Assembly (NCBI GenBank): GCA_022885665.1
Contig: JAGQDJ010000442.1
Location: 124,001 to 188,000, forward strand
DNA from: Triops longicaudatus
Taxonomy: Eukaryota > Arthropoda > Branchiopoda > Notostraca > Triopsidae
Length of the DNA: 64,000 bases
Direction of reading: 5' to 3'
Shown here: one piece after another, positions 34,676-48,465 of the stretch
Position numbering within the stretch: position 1 is the first letter of the stretch
How the letters are laid out: every line of letters begins with the position of its first letter
The notes under the pieces: model-generated
The model's input: the letters and a program-made list of their open reading frames with translations, nothing else
The model's database searches: none
What the model was told of the DNA's origin: nothing
Made by a program: the position numbers and the translations under genes

Positions 34676-36280
34676 TGCACCATACGAGGACACTAGAAGA
34701 GCAGATCCCCCTTTTTGGAACGATTTCTCTTTACTCGGCTCTTTTTCTCCTCACGCGTTCTTAGATCGGTGCTTTGGATCGCTGCCAACAAGGAGTTTTC
34801 ATCCCGGAGTGAACATGGTTCAGGGTTCCCTGTCTTAGAGGTTGGAAAGTTCCTCTATACATTTTTGTTGAGGGTATCTTACGCCAAAAAGCTTTTCTAT
34901 AGCCGATTATGTGGGGTTGTTCGCGAGTTAGTTATTACAGATTTGAGGAGAAGGTGGTAGCTTAGGAAAAGGAAAAGAGATTTGTTATGGAATTAATACT
35001 TGGAGCTCTCCGAGTAAGGTTCATTAGTAGCGGGAGTGCCCCAAGGGAATTTTCCAGAGGTATGGAATTATGGCAGATGAAAAGCCCGAGCCCGTGATGT
35101 TATATTCCCCAAAGCCACATGTATTATCAGTTCTTTGGCGTTGCACAACGCAACCCAGTCTTTAGCTGTTACAAGTTACAAAGTCGCCTTTCGTTGCCTT
35201 TTTTTTAATACCAGAGATTGGCAATCTACATCCTGAGCCTTTACATTCTTGTATTCAAACTTTTCTTTAGCCCTGAAAAAGGTATTGAGATTTTTGCATG
35301 GGGCTTGCGCTCCATTGTACGCCCACAAAATCTCGGGGCGCCCGTGCGTTTCGGTTATGAATGGCTTTTCCCAACCAGGATCTTCAATTCAAAGATGTTC
35401 TGATTTTGTTCAACAATATCTTCAACGAAGGAGACGTATAAGTAGACAGGCTTGATTGCAGGCTGGATCCTGTTTCTAAACAAGCTGAATTCTTTGCAAC
35501 AAAAAATATTTTGAGTTGAGCAAATAGCTGAGAGTGATAGTTTTTTTTATAGTAGTTGGGAATTACTGCTTGACAACTTGACTGACGTTATGTGGGCTTA
35601 CAAGGAGGAAAAAAAGCAGGGTCACCCCAGTTCACCAGTTCGGAGTCAATTTACAGTAATTGCAGGATCTTAACAGTGCTTCAAAAGCGTGTGCCTTTTT
35701 TATACTACTGACTTGACCGTAAGATGACGCACGACGTGTCATCCCATATGTGCCACCTGGGGGAACGCTCCAGTTAGGACGCTACTTGGCCTAGCGAAAA
35801 AGTTTTTTTACTTTTGAGTTTTTAAGGAAAAAGTTCTGGAGCTAGGTCATCAGTTTTAAAGATCTGTACAAGGTAAGTTGCCTGGAAAACAGTCACAAGT
35901 TTATTGGAAGATTTATTAAGCGTGAGCTTTTTTGTTGTATTAATTATAGTCAATTTTCTTCTTAGGTCAAATGGTGATGATCAAGTGTCAAAAGTCAGTG
36001 TTAGAAGGATGTCCAGATTCACAATCCATTTCAATCTTTGGTGAAGGGTACTCTCGTGAAAACAACAATTACAACGTGAGTGAATTCATAGTTTGACATA
36101 TTTAAAAAGACGAGTAAATCTCGGCGCTCAACAAGCCAACGCAATCACAGCTAGTCCAGCCATTCGTCAGCTAAAAATACTTCCATGGTTTCCAATCTTT
36201 AAATTTATCATCTGCAGTGCAGCGTACATGTGCTGCAGTAGGCCTAATGGGTGGTTATCAACACCACTATAAGATTTCAA

Positions 36281-36560
36281 CAGGCCGGAGAAAGCACAGT
36301 TGCTTCGGCCGCGCTGTTGGCATAACAGTCGCTTGGTGCTTCAAACGTTCGATTTTTCTGCCTTCGGCCAAGAGACTTAGCAGGCTTCAAGCAGGCGGGA
36401 GTAAGCACGGTTCGCTCGGGTACACCACACCGCTCTTTATCTGCTGCTCGTTGCTTCGCAATATTCGATATTCATTATGCTGGTTTCTGAAGCCAAACTT
36501 TGGTAGGATCTACAATAAGCCGGAGCAAACACTGATGGCCCGGCCATGCGGGAGACTACA
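36281..36560 (+). repeat. Diverged tandem repeat, about 110-125 bp unit
   Basis: CAGGCCGGAGAAAGCAC at 36281, GCAGGCGGGAGTAAGCAC at 36391 and AAGCCGGAGCAAACAC at 36516 begin successive units. Between them, corresponding words recur (GCTTCAAACGTTCGAT against GCTTCGCAATATTCGAT; TTCGGCCAAGAGACTT against GAAGCCAAACTTTGG). The frame 36217-36573 (118 codons) runs through it, but I see no known domain, and its openness may come from the repeat. Confidence 0.55.
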
Positions 36561-39500
36561 TAACGCTTGCTGATTACAGATGTTACATTTTATTTCCTCA
36601 ATAACAATTTTCCGAAATATGAGTTTTTATTACCTCTAGGATGCAAGTTGCTACATTTCTCTTGTGTAATAATATAGACCACTATAACAATTAGGTTGAT
36701 TTCACAGGAGGCAATAGGGTACTGCCCCAGGGCATAGCTGAGCAAGTTAAAGCTAGCATCGGTTTTCCTGCTGTGCCCTTAGTCACGTGCAAGGTCAATG
36801 AGTGCTACGTTATTGCGTTACTTACACTGTTCCGGCCCGTGGTTGCTATTTTTTGCTTTCTCGCTATAATGTGCTCTTTTTAGGCTTTTGTTTCGCTGCT
36901 CATGAAATGGTTCGCCAGCATGATGGTTAGATCATGAAGAGCTTGATAGTTGCAAGGCGCAGCAGAACGTGACCCTTTCTACATAGGATAATGTCCTGTC
37001 CTAAAGCTTCGAGGAAACAATGCTTGGTGCCTTTCCACAACCATAGGGCGAACCTTACCGAGTGCTTAAAAGAGAAGGAACGCCGAGAAGAAAAGAGCTT
37101 ATGGGAAACTTGAAGTATCCCTTTTCTCAGAGTCAGCGCCCAGTTATGGCTTGGGCTTTCTTACAACCGCGTTACATATTATCATATACGGTAGACACTT
37201 CTTTGAAAGGTATCACACAGTCCCAAAGGGGACGTAAAAATAAAAAGTCCCTACTACATTTCTATAGTGGTCAAGCTTTACATTTTGGGACAATGATAAT
37301 CGCAATGAAGATTATGAATTTTCCCCTCTTCAGAGGCCAAAGAATCCATTTTGTCCATTTCATCCGTTTTATTCATTTCACCCATTTCTCAATAGACGGT
37401 GGTCAGTTGGGCGTAACAATACGTCGAAAACTGTCCCCCTTCAGCTCCAATGAGAGCTTTATGGAGATGTAGAGACGTATAGAAAAGGTAAGAAGCTTAT
37501 TTATGGGGATCTTTCAGAGATTTGGGATGATTTCGTCCCGGGAGAAGGGGGGTGATCGCCCTTGTCGCATCATAAGTCAAGTTTTGGGGTGACGTCGCGC
37601 GCTCTGCATCTTGAAATCCGAAAGTGTTGGGGCATGAATGTAATTCCGGAACATTGAAGGCGACTGTGTAACTAGAAGAGCGAGCCATATGGCCCTGACT
37701 AGAGGAAAGCACGAGGGCCAGCATTCAATAGAGAAGCTTGCACATTTGATCCACGATAGCACTGACCATCGCAACCCGTCGTAGCATGGACAATTACGTA
37801 TGCAAATGAAGGCATTCTTGGCAGTCCATGGGGTGTCACTGTGTAGGTTTACAACAAAAGCCTTCTGGTTGGTCCTCGAAAGACCGTTTTTCATGTTCGG
37901 AATGGTGCCAGTACTTTGAAACATATTTCAAACCCGAAACTTAAAGGGGATTTTTAAACTTTCTTCCTCCGATTCTTTTTTTTTTTTTTGCCTTATCACT
38001 CGGCAACATCTGGGTGGTCCTTTTTGGCAAAAGTTTTGTTTTCCTGTTTATGCCCATCTTCTTTCCTTTGACATAAAGACTTTATGAAAATTAATTCTGT
38101 CATCGCCAACAATTAAAGTCTACCTGGAAGTAAAAACACATACCCAAAACTACTTAGCATAAAAAAAAATTCTCTGGAATTCAACAATGAAATTCGTGGG
38201 CGCTATAGGAACACTATCCTTCCCATGACTTGCAGACACGCCCCTCCTACCCCACTTACCACCTCTCCTTACCTACCTTTACCTTGGGAAACGCTTCGAA
38301 CGTAAATAACGCAAAAATTTTATGAGCTAAAATTTCCCATTCCATATTTACACCACTAGTTTGTGGTTAGTGACGATAGAAAGGGATTTGGTGCGTTGGG
38401 TTGCCGGGGTTATGTTTTTAGGCTGTTAGGAAGAAATTGGAGAAGAGAGTATCAAAGGAGAGAAAGAACAAGAGATTTAATTTTAAGACACCCCAAGACA
38501 GAAAAAAAAGTTCTTAGGGGCCTGGTGGGGCCGTGTAGTTGGTATTGAACGTGTTCAAATTGCACGCCTGGGCTTCGGCATTGAAACAGCAGGGAGTTGG
38601 CTATAAATTCATCAAAACACCTGTAACGTGTCGAGCAACCCTTTCATGTCATTTGTCCGCGCTAGCCGGATCTTTGCGCCCTGCTTTACACGGAAAATAG
38701 ACTGCAGAGGGAATTTGTAATATTTTTTCTAGATTTTTTGTTTTTTCAAGCGGTAGAGGATTTTATGGCGAGGTTGGGCCATCACTTTCGCGCCTTTAAG
38801 ACGATCTCATTTCGAAAGCCTTCGCTCAGCGTAGTTTGCATATCGTTGCAGGAAGAAAGATGAAGTTTATGAGTGAAAATCCCATTCCGCTTGCGCACAA
38901 AGTAAGAAGGTGAGGAATAGCTTTTCGCGTCGTAAGCGAGACGTGACGCTCTTGTGTGTTGTGTATTTAAGTTTAGTGCCGAAATTCAAGGTATTGCATA
39001 ATTATTATCCATATTTGGGAGTCGATTTTTTTTAAAAAAAAACACAATTTACGGAGCGATTGCGTAGATTACTTGAGCTATTCGGTGAAATAGTAAAAAT
39101 GTTTTGATTGTTCAGAAAGGACTGAAAAATCAAAAGATTACATTGAAGAAAAATTAACATTTAAACATATTTATTCAGATAATTTTTGTGTAGAAATAAA
39201 ACCCTTTCTGCGGTTTCTGATGTCCTTGATTTTCCTATCCACACATATTGAGTTCAGTACGCGATGAAGCGACTCGTGAAGAAAAAACGCATGAAAACTC
39301 AGTTCGAAAACCAAACCTTCCTGCAACGTTGAAAAGATTGCGCACAGACGAGACCAAAGCAGTGGCTGAAACCATAGACAATCCAAACAAGTGCGAATGT
39401 GGAAAAGAAAATAAGGTTTAAAGCTTAAGTACCTCTTTTTCTGTCGATCTCTTTTTATTCAAATTTTTACCTGAAATAACTGAGTCATTTTCTTATAGTA

Positions 39501-41649
39501 AATACTCAAGCGTCTTCAGCTTAACACACCCAAAGAAAGTTTTTTTTTTATAAAAAAAGATTCTGAAGCTTTGACGTGCAGTTTCTTTATCACGTTGAAA
39601 GTTTCAAGGGCATGTGACACCCTTAAATGCGTATTTTAAAATAAAAATACTCACACGTGCCACCATTTAAGTAAAACCTCAGTAGTTTAGTCGACTCAGA
39701 ATATTTTTCCAAAAAACATAAGTTGTTTTACTAAAATATTATACGAAATAGACAAGAAAAAGAAGGAAAAACGCTTTTTTGTTCAGAATAACTTTGACAG
39801 TCTATGTTTATGTAGAGAAACTTTCACGAATGAGATATGTGGAACTTTGCAAGGGAACTTTGCCACATTTTTAAGCAGCGGGAGTTGCAATTTTGCATTA
39901 CTTAAGTGTTGAAGAATGAAAAGCTGCGGAAGTAATGGTCTCTTGGTAGTGGTTTCCGCTGCTTGTTCACTTTTTTGCGCTAGTATTACCCAATTTGAAT
40001 GAAAAATAGCGTCGAATTGAGCTGAAAACTGTGCAACTAGTCTAGACATTGCGCCATTTTTTTTTTTGCTAGTCCATTTTCTAATACCCCGAAATTTTCG
40101 TTATATACCATTTTCTCAGAAAGTACATTGCAATTCATTATTAAACCTGTAGAAGTATTTTGTGTGATTTCATTACATAATTTCTGTACCTTTTATTTTT
40201 AATTATTTTCTTTGCTATTTTTTCAGTAACATTTCACTACCATGTGCCAAATGGCTTACAAATTACTTATTATACTTTAAATCAATTACTACTGTTATAA
40301 TAAAAATAAAAGGCTAACTTAGCCTGATCTTCCAGAAATTTAAGAATTGTAGCTACAATTCGGTGCTTTTGATGCTTGCATGACAGTGGAACAAGTACTT
40401 TTATCTCTACTTGAGAAGAGAGCAGTTTAAGAAGACCTTTTATTTTATGAAATTAAAGCATGCATGGCATGCTGTTTGGCTGGTGTGAGAAGGTTAAAGG
40501 TGAAGGGGATCCCCTACCTGGGCAGGCAGGTGTGAGGAGTCCTGATGAGTCGACCCGGGGACTTTGGGTTAAACGGGAGGGTGTCTCAGCATGAGCCACT
40601 GGGCCCACTAAACAGGGGGAGTAGAAGAGTTCAAGTTTTTTTTTACTCCGAGAACGGGGAAACCGGACAGATAAAGAATACAGATCGTAGATCTTAGAAT
40701 TAATAAATGTAAAGAGGGTAGAAAAAAGTGTTGGAACACTTTTTTGTTTCTTTCAAACGAATTCCCCCATTTTTAATAGTGTGTCCACTAAAAATATACC
40801 ACCAAATGTGCTCCTAAAAAGACTCCTTGCTGGTCATGACTTGCAAATCGCAACTTAGATTTCATTTTTTTTTCGTCACAAAAGAAAAGGCAATAAAAAA
40901 AAACAAAAGACAAGCAAAACCAGGTGAAAAACATTCAAGACTAAAGGTGGTGGGCGTTCTGGAGTATCTGAAAAGCCTCGGAAAGGAATGCCAAATCGCT
41001 CTTTTCATTCTTTCTGTACAGTACACCCCCTCGGAATATCCATGGGGTGTCATGGAACATCTTTCTAGTTCTGGGAGAGATGCTGTGTTGTATGAGCTTG
41101 GGAGTATTGTTATGCGGTTCAAAGAAGATGCTTATCAGGAGCTTTAAGGAAATTAAAGGCTCCTACAAGTTATTGAATTTGCTTTGGCATTTTCTTTTTG
41201 TAAAACTCGCTCCTGCAGGAATGGGTATATAAAAAAAAGTGCGGGGCGTTCCCGCTTAAAAAGGATGCTTTTAAGCAAATAAATCATAAGACGCTAACAA
41301 AAAGCACGGAAGTTATTTTTGTGTTTAAAGAAGCTATAATTCTAGCAATTTTTGCAGTTGGGAATGCTGAAAAACTCGTTTTATTTCTTAGGCAACGGGG
41401 GTTGAATGAAGGGCTTGAGCATGAAATGGACCGAAATGTCAAGAATGGTTAGCCACATCCGGGCACCTTAACTTGGGTCACGACTTTCGGGATGCCAGAG
41501 AAGCCCTCAGCATTCGTTACTTCCTTTCGCTGTTTTAATGCGACCAAACTGGAACTCACCTAAATCGCCAACACGTGAAGTGCAACGTGGTTGTACTGTA
41601 TTACACGAAACCTAGGGTTAACCTAAGTTTGAATCAGCTATAAAAACTT

Positions 41650-41975
41650 ATCTTCAATTTTGCCCTGGAATTTACCCTTGTTTAAACTAGGCTTTTGATG
41701 TAGGGTGAACTTTATGTCTAACTTGTACTATAAGTTATAGAGCTGTTACCGTGACGTTATTTAGAGCAGTGGATCTTAACCTGGAATTTGCCCAGGAATT
41801 TACCCTTGTTCACACTACAATACATGCGTTTGAAAATATCTCAGGTATTTTCAAACGCACTTAGTTCAGACAGTTATTTGCGTTAAAGTATTTTCAGTAG
41901 TAAAAGCATTTCTAGATAAACCTACCTTCAGTTTTGCCCCAAAATTTATCCTCGTTTACACTTTGCTTTCGGCCT
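41650..41975 (+). repeat. Three GAATTTACCC/TTTGCCC repeat units in tandem
   Basis: Units at 41653 (TTTTGCCCTGGAATTTACCC), 41781 (GGAATTTGCCCAGGAATTTA) and 41928 (GTTTTGCCCCAAAATTTATC), each followed by a GTTTA/CACACT word. They are spaced about 128 and 147 bp. A perfect hairpin (41825-41859) lies between the second and third. Confidence 0.6.
41825..41859. repeat. Perfect 14-bp inverted repeat
   Basis: TGCGTTTGAAAATA (41825-41838) and TATTTTCAAACGCA (41846-41859) are exact complements with a 7-base loop (TCTCAGG). No loss of pairing suggests recent origin or constraint. It lies inside the GAATTTACCC repeat cluster. Confidence 0.7.
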
Positions 41976-42487
41976 TGGGCATAGTTTCATTGTTCCAGTA
42001 GAGATAGTGTAGGTTGCTATGCATTATTTACTGTCAATTGGAGTGAATTCTGAACGTATGACTTAGAACATCTTATGTGAGATCGTAGATCCATTGATTC
42101 TTAGTTAGTCAACGGTTCAAACTTGTTCTCAGATTCAGGACAAATCTGACAATAGAGAAGCAAGACCACATTTTGGACACATTTCGTGGCAACAAGAAGT
42201 TGAAAATGTGAGATTTTGCATATTTTAATATTTCCTGATTTTTGCTTCCAAAAAGTAACTGTGACAATTAAAAAGCTTCATTTCTTATTAGGGAATATAG
42301 TAAATTGACCAATCTTTCTGTCACCTGAATCAAAGTAATCACAGTCATCTTCTAGGCAAAATCGGTGTTCAAAATTACCCAGTGAACTCTGATCCTTTTC
42401 CCATGTTATAACTTATGGAGTTTAGGAACGGTCTTGAAAGTCGCGAGCTATCATGAAAAAGTGCATGCAAACTCAGCCCAGACCTAA

Positions 42488-42519
42488 CCCCCCCCCCCCC
42501 CGCCCCCGCCCCCGCCCCC
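42488..42519. repeat. C-rich tract; four G-runs on minus strand
   Basis: C14-G-C5-G-C5-G-C5 on the plus strand. On the minus strand the four long G runs separated by single C bases fit the pattern of a very stable G-quadruplex. It stands out sharply in AT-rich surroundings. Confidence 0.9.
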
Positions 42520-45500
42520 TACATTGATCACACTGAGGGCAGACATGATTAAAGTTGCAGTAGAGACCGTAGAATTGCCAAGGCGTTCGAAAATGGAAAG
42601 GGATGAACGTTCCTCGTTTTATTCACAGTTTTCCCGGAAAATTACTGAAGCAATTGATAAAGCTTTATAATTGGTGAAATATAATTAAGCTTGATATTGC
42701 GCTTTATTACAGTGCAGAATTCCGGGCATTTACCCCAGTTTGCGTTGTTGTGGATTCATACTAGAGTTGACCTATTCTTGTCGACCGTAGTGTTTCATAT
42801 TTCATGTAATTACGGGTTTTTGTCCTTGGATAAGATTATTCTAGATACTGTTGGCTTATGAACATATTCCAAGCGTTTCTGTTATTTTAAGAGATTTTTT
42901 TTTTAAAAAAGTTATGTGTTCTTACAAGGGTACATTATTCAGAATATCTCTTTATCAGTGGTACACTGTGGTGCACTTGAAATGATTTAGTCGGTTTCTC
43001 AAGTATGCGACGAGCCTTATCGTGTAATCGGCAAATGAAAAAGGGGGCTTGAACAAGATAAGTGGAGAGGAAGGCCACCTTTTTCTTTTCTTAAGCTTTT
43101 ACGACCGGCTTCTATTAATCTTTTACAATGTAGCTCCGCCCTGGCGGTTTCTACCGTATAGTTCTGCGCTCTGACACCTTGAGCCGACAAAAGTCCCATC
43201 TCATGGACAATCTATGCTTGTTGCGACTCGTATGCCTAATTTAACCACGCGGCCACGCCCCTTTCACTTGACTTGCTCATTACTCCTGGCATTCTCACGA
43301 GTTTCACTACATCCATGGGAATTTCACAAAAGTAGTGAAACCTGACGCTTGTTAAATGGAGCGCAATTTATTCGCTGCGGACCAAAAACGGATATTATCG
43401 GGATTTTTCTGGATATTACATTTTTCTGAATATTCCCCACAAGACAAGGACAATAGCTAACGGAATGGCAAGTGTATAAAAAAGCAGTAATTATCGAGTG
43501 ATACCGGTAAAAGTCGAAACGCTATTATAATGCTAAAGCGGTTTGTGGAGCCCAACAATAATAAAAAAATAGAAATATTATAAAATAATAGTAAAGAGTG
43601 GTCACAAACGTAGAAATAAGAAGTAGTGGGAAATAAGAGTGGTTAATTGAAATAAGAACTTTAAAAATCAATTTAATAAATAAAAGACGGGGGAAAAAGG
43701 TGATAGATAGGGTCTAGCGTGAGGCGTTTTTGTATCACCACCTAGTTTATAACCGATCAGCTTAATGCACAGGGTGAGCGTTAAGAATGAGTCGTCCCAA
43801 GGGACTTGTAACGCTGCGTTGATCGAGCTGGCAAGTTTGGTTCTTTTTTGTGTTGCATCAGCATAGATGTATACCTTCATTTACGACTATTGTCTCTGGG
43901 TTAGTAAGCAACAAGCACCAGATGGGTCCTTGACAGGCCCGTATGATGGAAAAGCTGACTCTCCAACGCGCGACTATGTTGTATGTGTATGTGTAATCTC
44001 CATGGAGTGGTCGCTGTTAGTCTTCGCTTATAAGTGGTTTCTTTCGAGATTATTTTCCAGACTTTCATTATGATCGACTCTAGAGCCCGCGTGAAGCACC
44101 TGCGGAGGGGGTCGCGTCAATGCTCATTGTTGTTACAGTACTGCAATTCCTTTGTTCCCCCTCAAATCATTTTCGCTTCAAGACAATGAACTTTCCGTTG
44201 CTACAAACCCTTTCACTTTCGCAAAAGTTCTAGTTTCCGAATTCCTTTCTCTCGTGATAATCAAAAAGCCTTGATTGCGCACTAAATGCGGACAATTTTT
44301 TTTCTTATTATATTGTACATTTTCTTTTTATTGTATTTTTGTTATGGTTTTCATTTTATTAGATTGTATTTTTTTGTGTTGATATTCGAGTAAAGAAATT
44401 AAGCAGCTGATATGGTTTGTTAAATCCCTTAACCCGCGATTAAGAATATTAAAATTCGAATGTAAGCTTATTCAAGTTAATATCACACAGTTTGGTTGAT
44501 ATCATTCAAACTCCAGCTCACAATCGGATAGAACAGGCTGTCAGTCCTTTTCCTGTGTTAAAACGAATGTCTCCCGTTTTTGCGGCAATAAATCCTAGAG
44601 AGGTGTCGACTGTTCTCAACAATGTTGAGTAAATGAGGGAACAGTACAAAAGAGGGGAACACTAAGCGAAACCACGCCATACGTTTAAGCGCTTTTCTCA
44701 CCTCGAACTCTCTCATTTTAGAAACTTGGTGATCATTAAAACCGAAAATTCCCGCTTCGTTAAAAAAAAACTCACGGTAAAACTTTTCATAAGTAACAAG
44801 AAAAATGTACGTCCCGTAAAAGGTGAATCATTCTCAATTTAGGTCTTTTATCAAACCCAGGAAAGTGGTATGGTAGATGGAAACGCAGCTCGCGAGGGAG
44901 ACTCTTGCCTTTTCCCCCCCTCATGCCGAATAATTTCCATCTCATCTCATCTCATCAAAATGCAAAACAACCTTATGAAGGTTCATTGCCAGCAGGGCTC
45001 CTTGATTGTTTTTTCCTAAAGACTTTTCACCTTCTCCCACCTTTCACCATCACATTCCCAAATTTTTTCTCCCAAAAATACGAACCCAAACAAAATTTTG
45101 CACCCCTTGAAAAAGCTCAAAAAAATTCCCCCAATTTGCATTTAATACTCATCTTTCTTCCCGAAAAGGACCCAAAAAATAGAAGCGTTAAAGAAGCCTT
45201 CTTGGAAAACCACAATCATTAGCCTAATCTCGCAAGCCTATCAGAAAGGAGGAGAAAAAATGGCGGGTGGTAAGAACAAAAACGAACCCGTTTCCACCCC
45301 ACAGGGCTTCAAGAAAAAGGGGTGCAAAGTTGTTGTTTTGCGATAAAGAACGGCGTCCCAGGGGAGTCATCCCCCCCGTTTCGCCATTACACATCAAGCT
45401 GCCATTAAGGCTATTATGGACGAGGACATAAAAACAGGAAAAGGTTCGGTTGGCGGTCCGGAAAAAACGCAAAAAAAGGAGGCCGGGAAAGACCGTGCAG

Positions 45501-46379
45501 CACGCGGCAGGCGAAGCCTTTTCTTCGGCGCACTCGCGCGCTCCGTGCTTTTATGCCGCAGTCAAGCATAGAGACAGGAGACAGGCCCTCTTCAACCCCT
45601 CCGTTCCTCACAAAAAACGCAATGACCACGCCACGGACGTCACAAACACTGCAGCCTATGAACTATCGCCTCTTATCCCGCGCTGCCTTGTCACAAGGGA
45701 GAGACAGTTCGCTTTTTTATCGCTTTATATCTGTAAATACACAAAAGAGGGGAAAAGACCATAGCATGACCACAAGAATTTTTTTCCTTTTTTTCGTAGG
45801 GATGGCTTATCTGAAAGAGTTATATCTTTTGTCGCTTTTTAGGTACAGGGAAGGGGGGGGGGTAAATATGTATATATGAACTATAGATACAATATACACC
45901 ACCCTCTAAAAAAAGTGAGGGTTGTCCTCCCTTTACGGCTTTGTATTTATGCAAGTGTCGAAAAAAAGCGGAGATTTTTTGGGGAGTTTTGCATCAGAAA
46001 ATGAAATGCAGAACACCAAATGGGTATTTCCACCCTCTTCCACCCCCTTACGCAACGGAGGCTGTATATACTTTGCGTAATGATATTGACCACGAACGAT
46101 TTCGATTTGCCTCATTGAGCAAAAACGGATTAGCTTTCGCAGGATGCGGGGGAAGATGAAGGGAGGGGGAGAATGGCTGGGGTAAAAGTGTGGAAAACCA
46201 GGGAAAGTGTCGTCACGGTATCTAGACCAAAGGTAACGGCGTCTTTACCCTTTTTTGGACGGAAAATAACCTAGATTTAGTAATTAAATAACCTATTTTA
46301 GATTTAATAATTAAATAACCTAAAAAAACGGTAAACAAAATAATGCAAGGAAACAATGTAGTACTTTACTTTATTAGTA

Positions 46380-46535
46380 CATGTATTTATGTTTATTATT
46401 ATTTATTTATTTATTTTTATTATTTATGTTGTTTTTATTATTTATTTATTTTTATTATTTATTTATTTATTTTTATTATTTATTTATGTTTATGTTTGTT
46501 TATTTTTATTTATTTACTTTATTTTTATTTAGTTT
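46380..46535. repeat. (TTTA)n low-complexity tract
   Basis: About 155 bp of TTTATTTATT/TTTATTATT repeats. The hydrophobic Tyr/Leu/Phe frame through it is an artefact of the repeat. Confidence 0.9.
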
Positions 46536-48161
46536 GATAGTTACTTTATTTGATATGCTGAAGTAATTATGCATGTTTCTTCAGAAATTAAGCTCTGTTT
46601 TAAAGTTTCTTTGTTAATAAAACCCAGAAAAAAATTTCTCAAGAATGCTTTTTTTCTGCCTCATTTTTACTTCGAAGCTGTACTGGCTTGGGTAACCTCC
46701 GACGCGTATAATAGTCACACATGCCATCACGCAAGTAAAAACTATATATCTTTTTTCGATTCTTCACGGTTTTCTAAATAATCAGAAATTCTGCTTCTCT
46801 TTTGTTAAAACATTAGCTCATATAAATAAGAAAACTTAAAAAGTGCGCCTTTTTGTTCAATAGCTGGTATAATTGGAGTAATGCAGGATGAATGGTAATA
46901 TAATTGAAAACGTGTAAGTAAAATAATTAAAAATTGAAAACTCGTTGGGAGAAGCATGTTATTTCTTCATATGCGTACGTAGGCGGAATTGCTCATTGTA
47001 TTTTTTATGATCACTGCGAAATTCATTACCAGTGACCTTTTCTTGGGCGAGCTGTTTAGAAATTCGCAAACGTGCTCGAAGTAGTTGTTAATAAGCCACG
47101 TAGTAGGAGTTTACGTAGCTTATCGTCCTGACCATTTGGGTGTTGACGGAGGCTTTACATCTCGTCATAATTACCTCCAAACGGCAATTAGATGCTTGAT
47201 ATATAGTCTATTAGGAAGTTGGCATTGCCCCTCTTCCTGGAGCCCAATACAGCTTAATAGCCGTTCCGTGAAGTTAATAAATTATGCGCAATGCTGTAAT
47301 GCACTTTTAACTCACAACATTCCTGAATTGCTAGCCATACACTTTTCAGGTAACTTACCTGTTCCTTATCCTATTCCGTTAACCAAAAACAATAATCACC
47401 GCTTGTAGGCATTCAACTTATCACAACAATTAACAAGTACTACAGCAACAAATAATGAGCTACTAAATAGTTTCAAAACGCAATTCCTGTAATTATAAAA
47501 ATTGCCATTTTTATAATTTCAACGATTACTGTGTAATGTCCTAGTAAAATTCATAATGCAACCAAGTCAGTAATGCATTACAATTTCGCTGTGGTCAGTT
47601 GCGCAACATAAATATCGTAACCATTTACTTAGGATTACACTGTAAAATGGAGGTGGAATTTATAAGCAATACCATGCCGGAAGTCGCGTAAATTATATAA
47701 CTCGTGAGAAATTTCTGCTTGTCTCTCAGAGTTTCTGGATTGTTCTGTACAACAAAGGATGTAAGATTGCTAGTAAGGTCTTCGCTAGTATGGCGTCCGA
47801 GAAAACAATCAACTCCTGTCGGCGATGTGATGGATCGCGTCCCTTTTCGTGATCATACCAATACACTCCACCTCTTTTGTCTATTCTCTCGAAATTCCGC
47901 AAGAAAGACTCTACCCCCAACAGCCAATGGTCTTGTCAACAATATGACTAGTCTTGGGATACATCTTACCCATCTAAGGAAAGAAACAGTAACGCGTTGC
48001 CACATACCCTACTTTCATAACTTATTTGAATCAAAAATTTAAGTATTAAAGCTTATAATTCGATATATAAAGCTCCACACTGTAAACGACATAGCGGATA
48101 TTACATAGTTCATACGTACTCTGATTATGACAGAACGTAACGAGCCATACCAGTGCAAGAA

Positions 48162-48269
48162 AACAATAAAATAAAAAAATAAAATAAAAATAAAATAATA
48201 TAAAATAAAACAATATAAAAATAAAATAATATAAAAATAAAATAAGTAATATAAAAATAAAATAAAAAA
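48162..48269. repeat. (AAAAT)n low-complexity tract
   Basis: About 108 bp of AAAATAAAAT with AATATAAAAATAAAAT variants. On the minus strand it mimics a Phe/Leu/Ile/Tyr-rich frame, which should be ignored. Confidence 0.9.
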
Positions 48270-48465
48270 GCAAAGTATATGACATACTTTTAAAAGAAAT
48301 CACCGAAAATGAAGCCAAACAATAAACATAATAAACGAAAAATAAGAGTTCAAAAGCAAAAGACGTGTTTGAGACAGTTTATTATCAAGTTGGAGACGCT
48401 TGTGATAGGTTTTCCGTTGTTTATTTAGTCTAGTTATTTTATGTTATTTTTATTTCGTTTATCGT

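Larger units (their letters stand above)
30901..42750. other. Non-coding flank with GAATTTACCC repeat family
   Basis: Holds the two GAATTTACCC clusters, the 36.3-kb tandem repeat, the 41.8-kb hairpin, the DR7 element and the C-rich tract. A GC-rich patch at 40490-40620 contains CCTGATGAGTC but no full ribozyme. No gene recognised. Confidence 0.6.

Noticed and set aside
40530..40590. CCTGATGAGTC followed by a short stem, like a hammerhead ribozyme core
   Set aside because: The required GAAA after stem II is missing and no convincing stem I or stem III could be drawn.
46343..46566. Hydrophobic Tyr/Phe/Leu-rich frames resembling membrane proteins
   Set aside because: Translation of the (TTTA)n tract; both overlapping frames show it.
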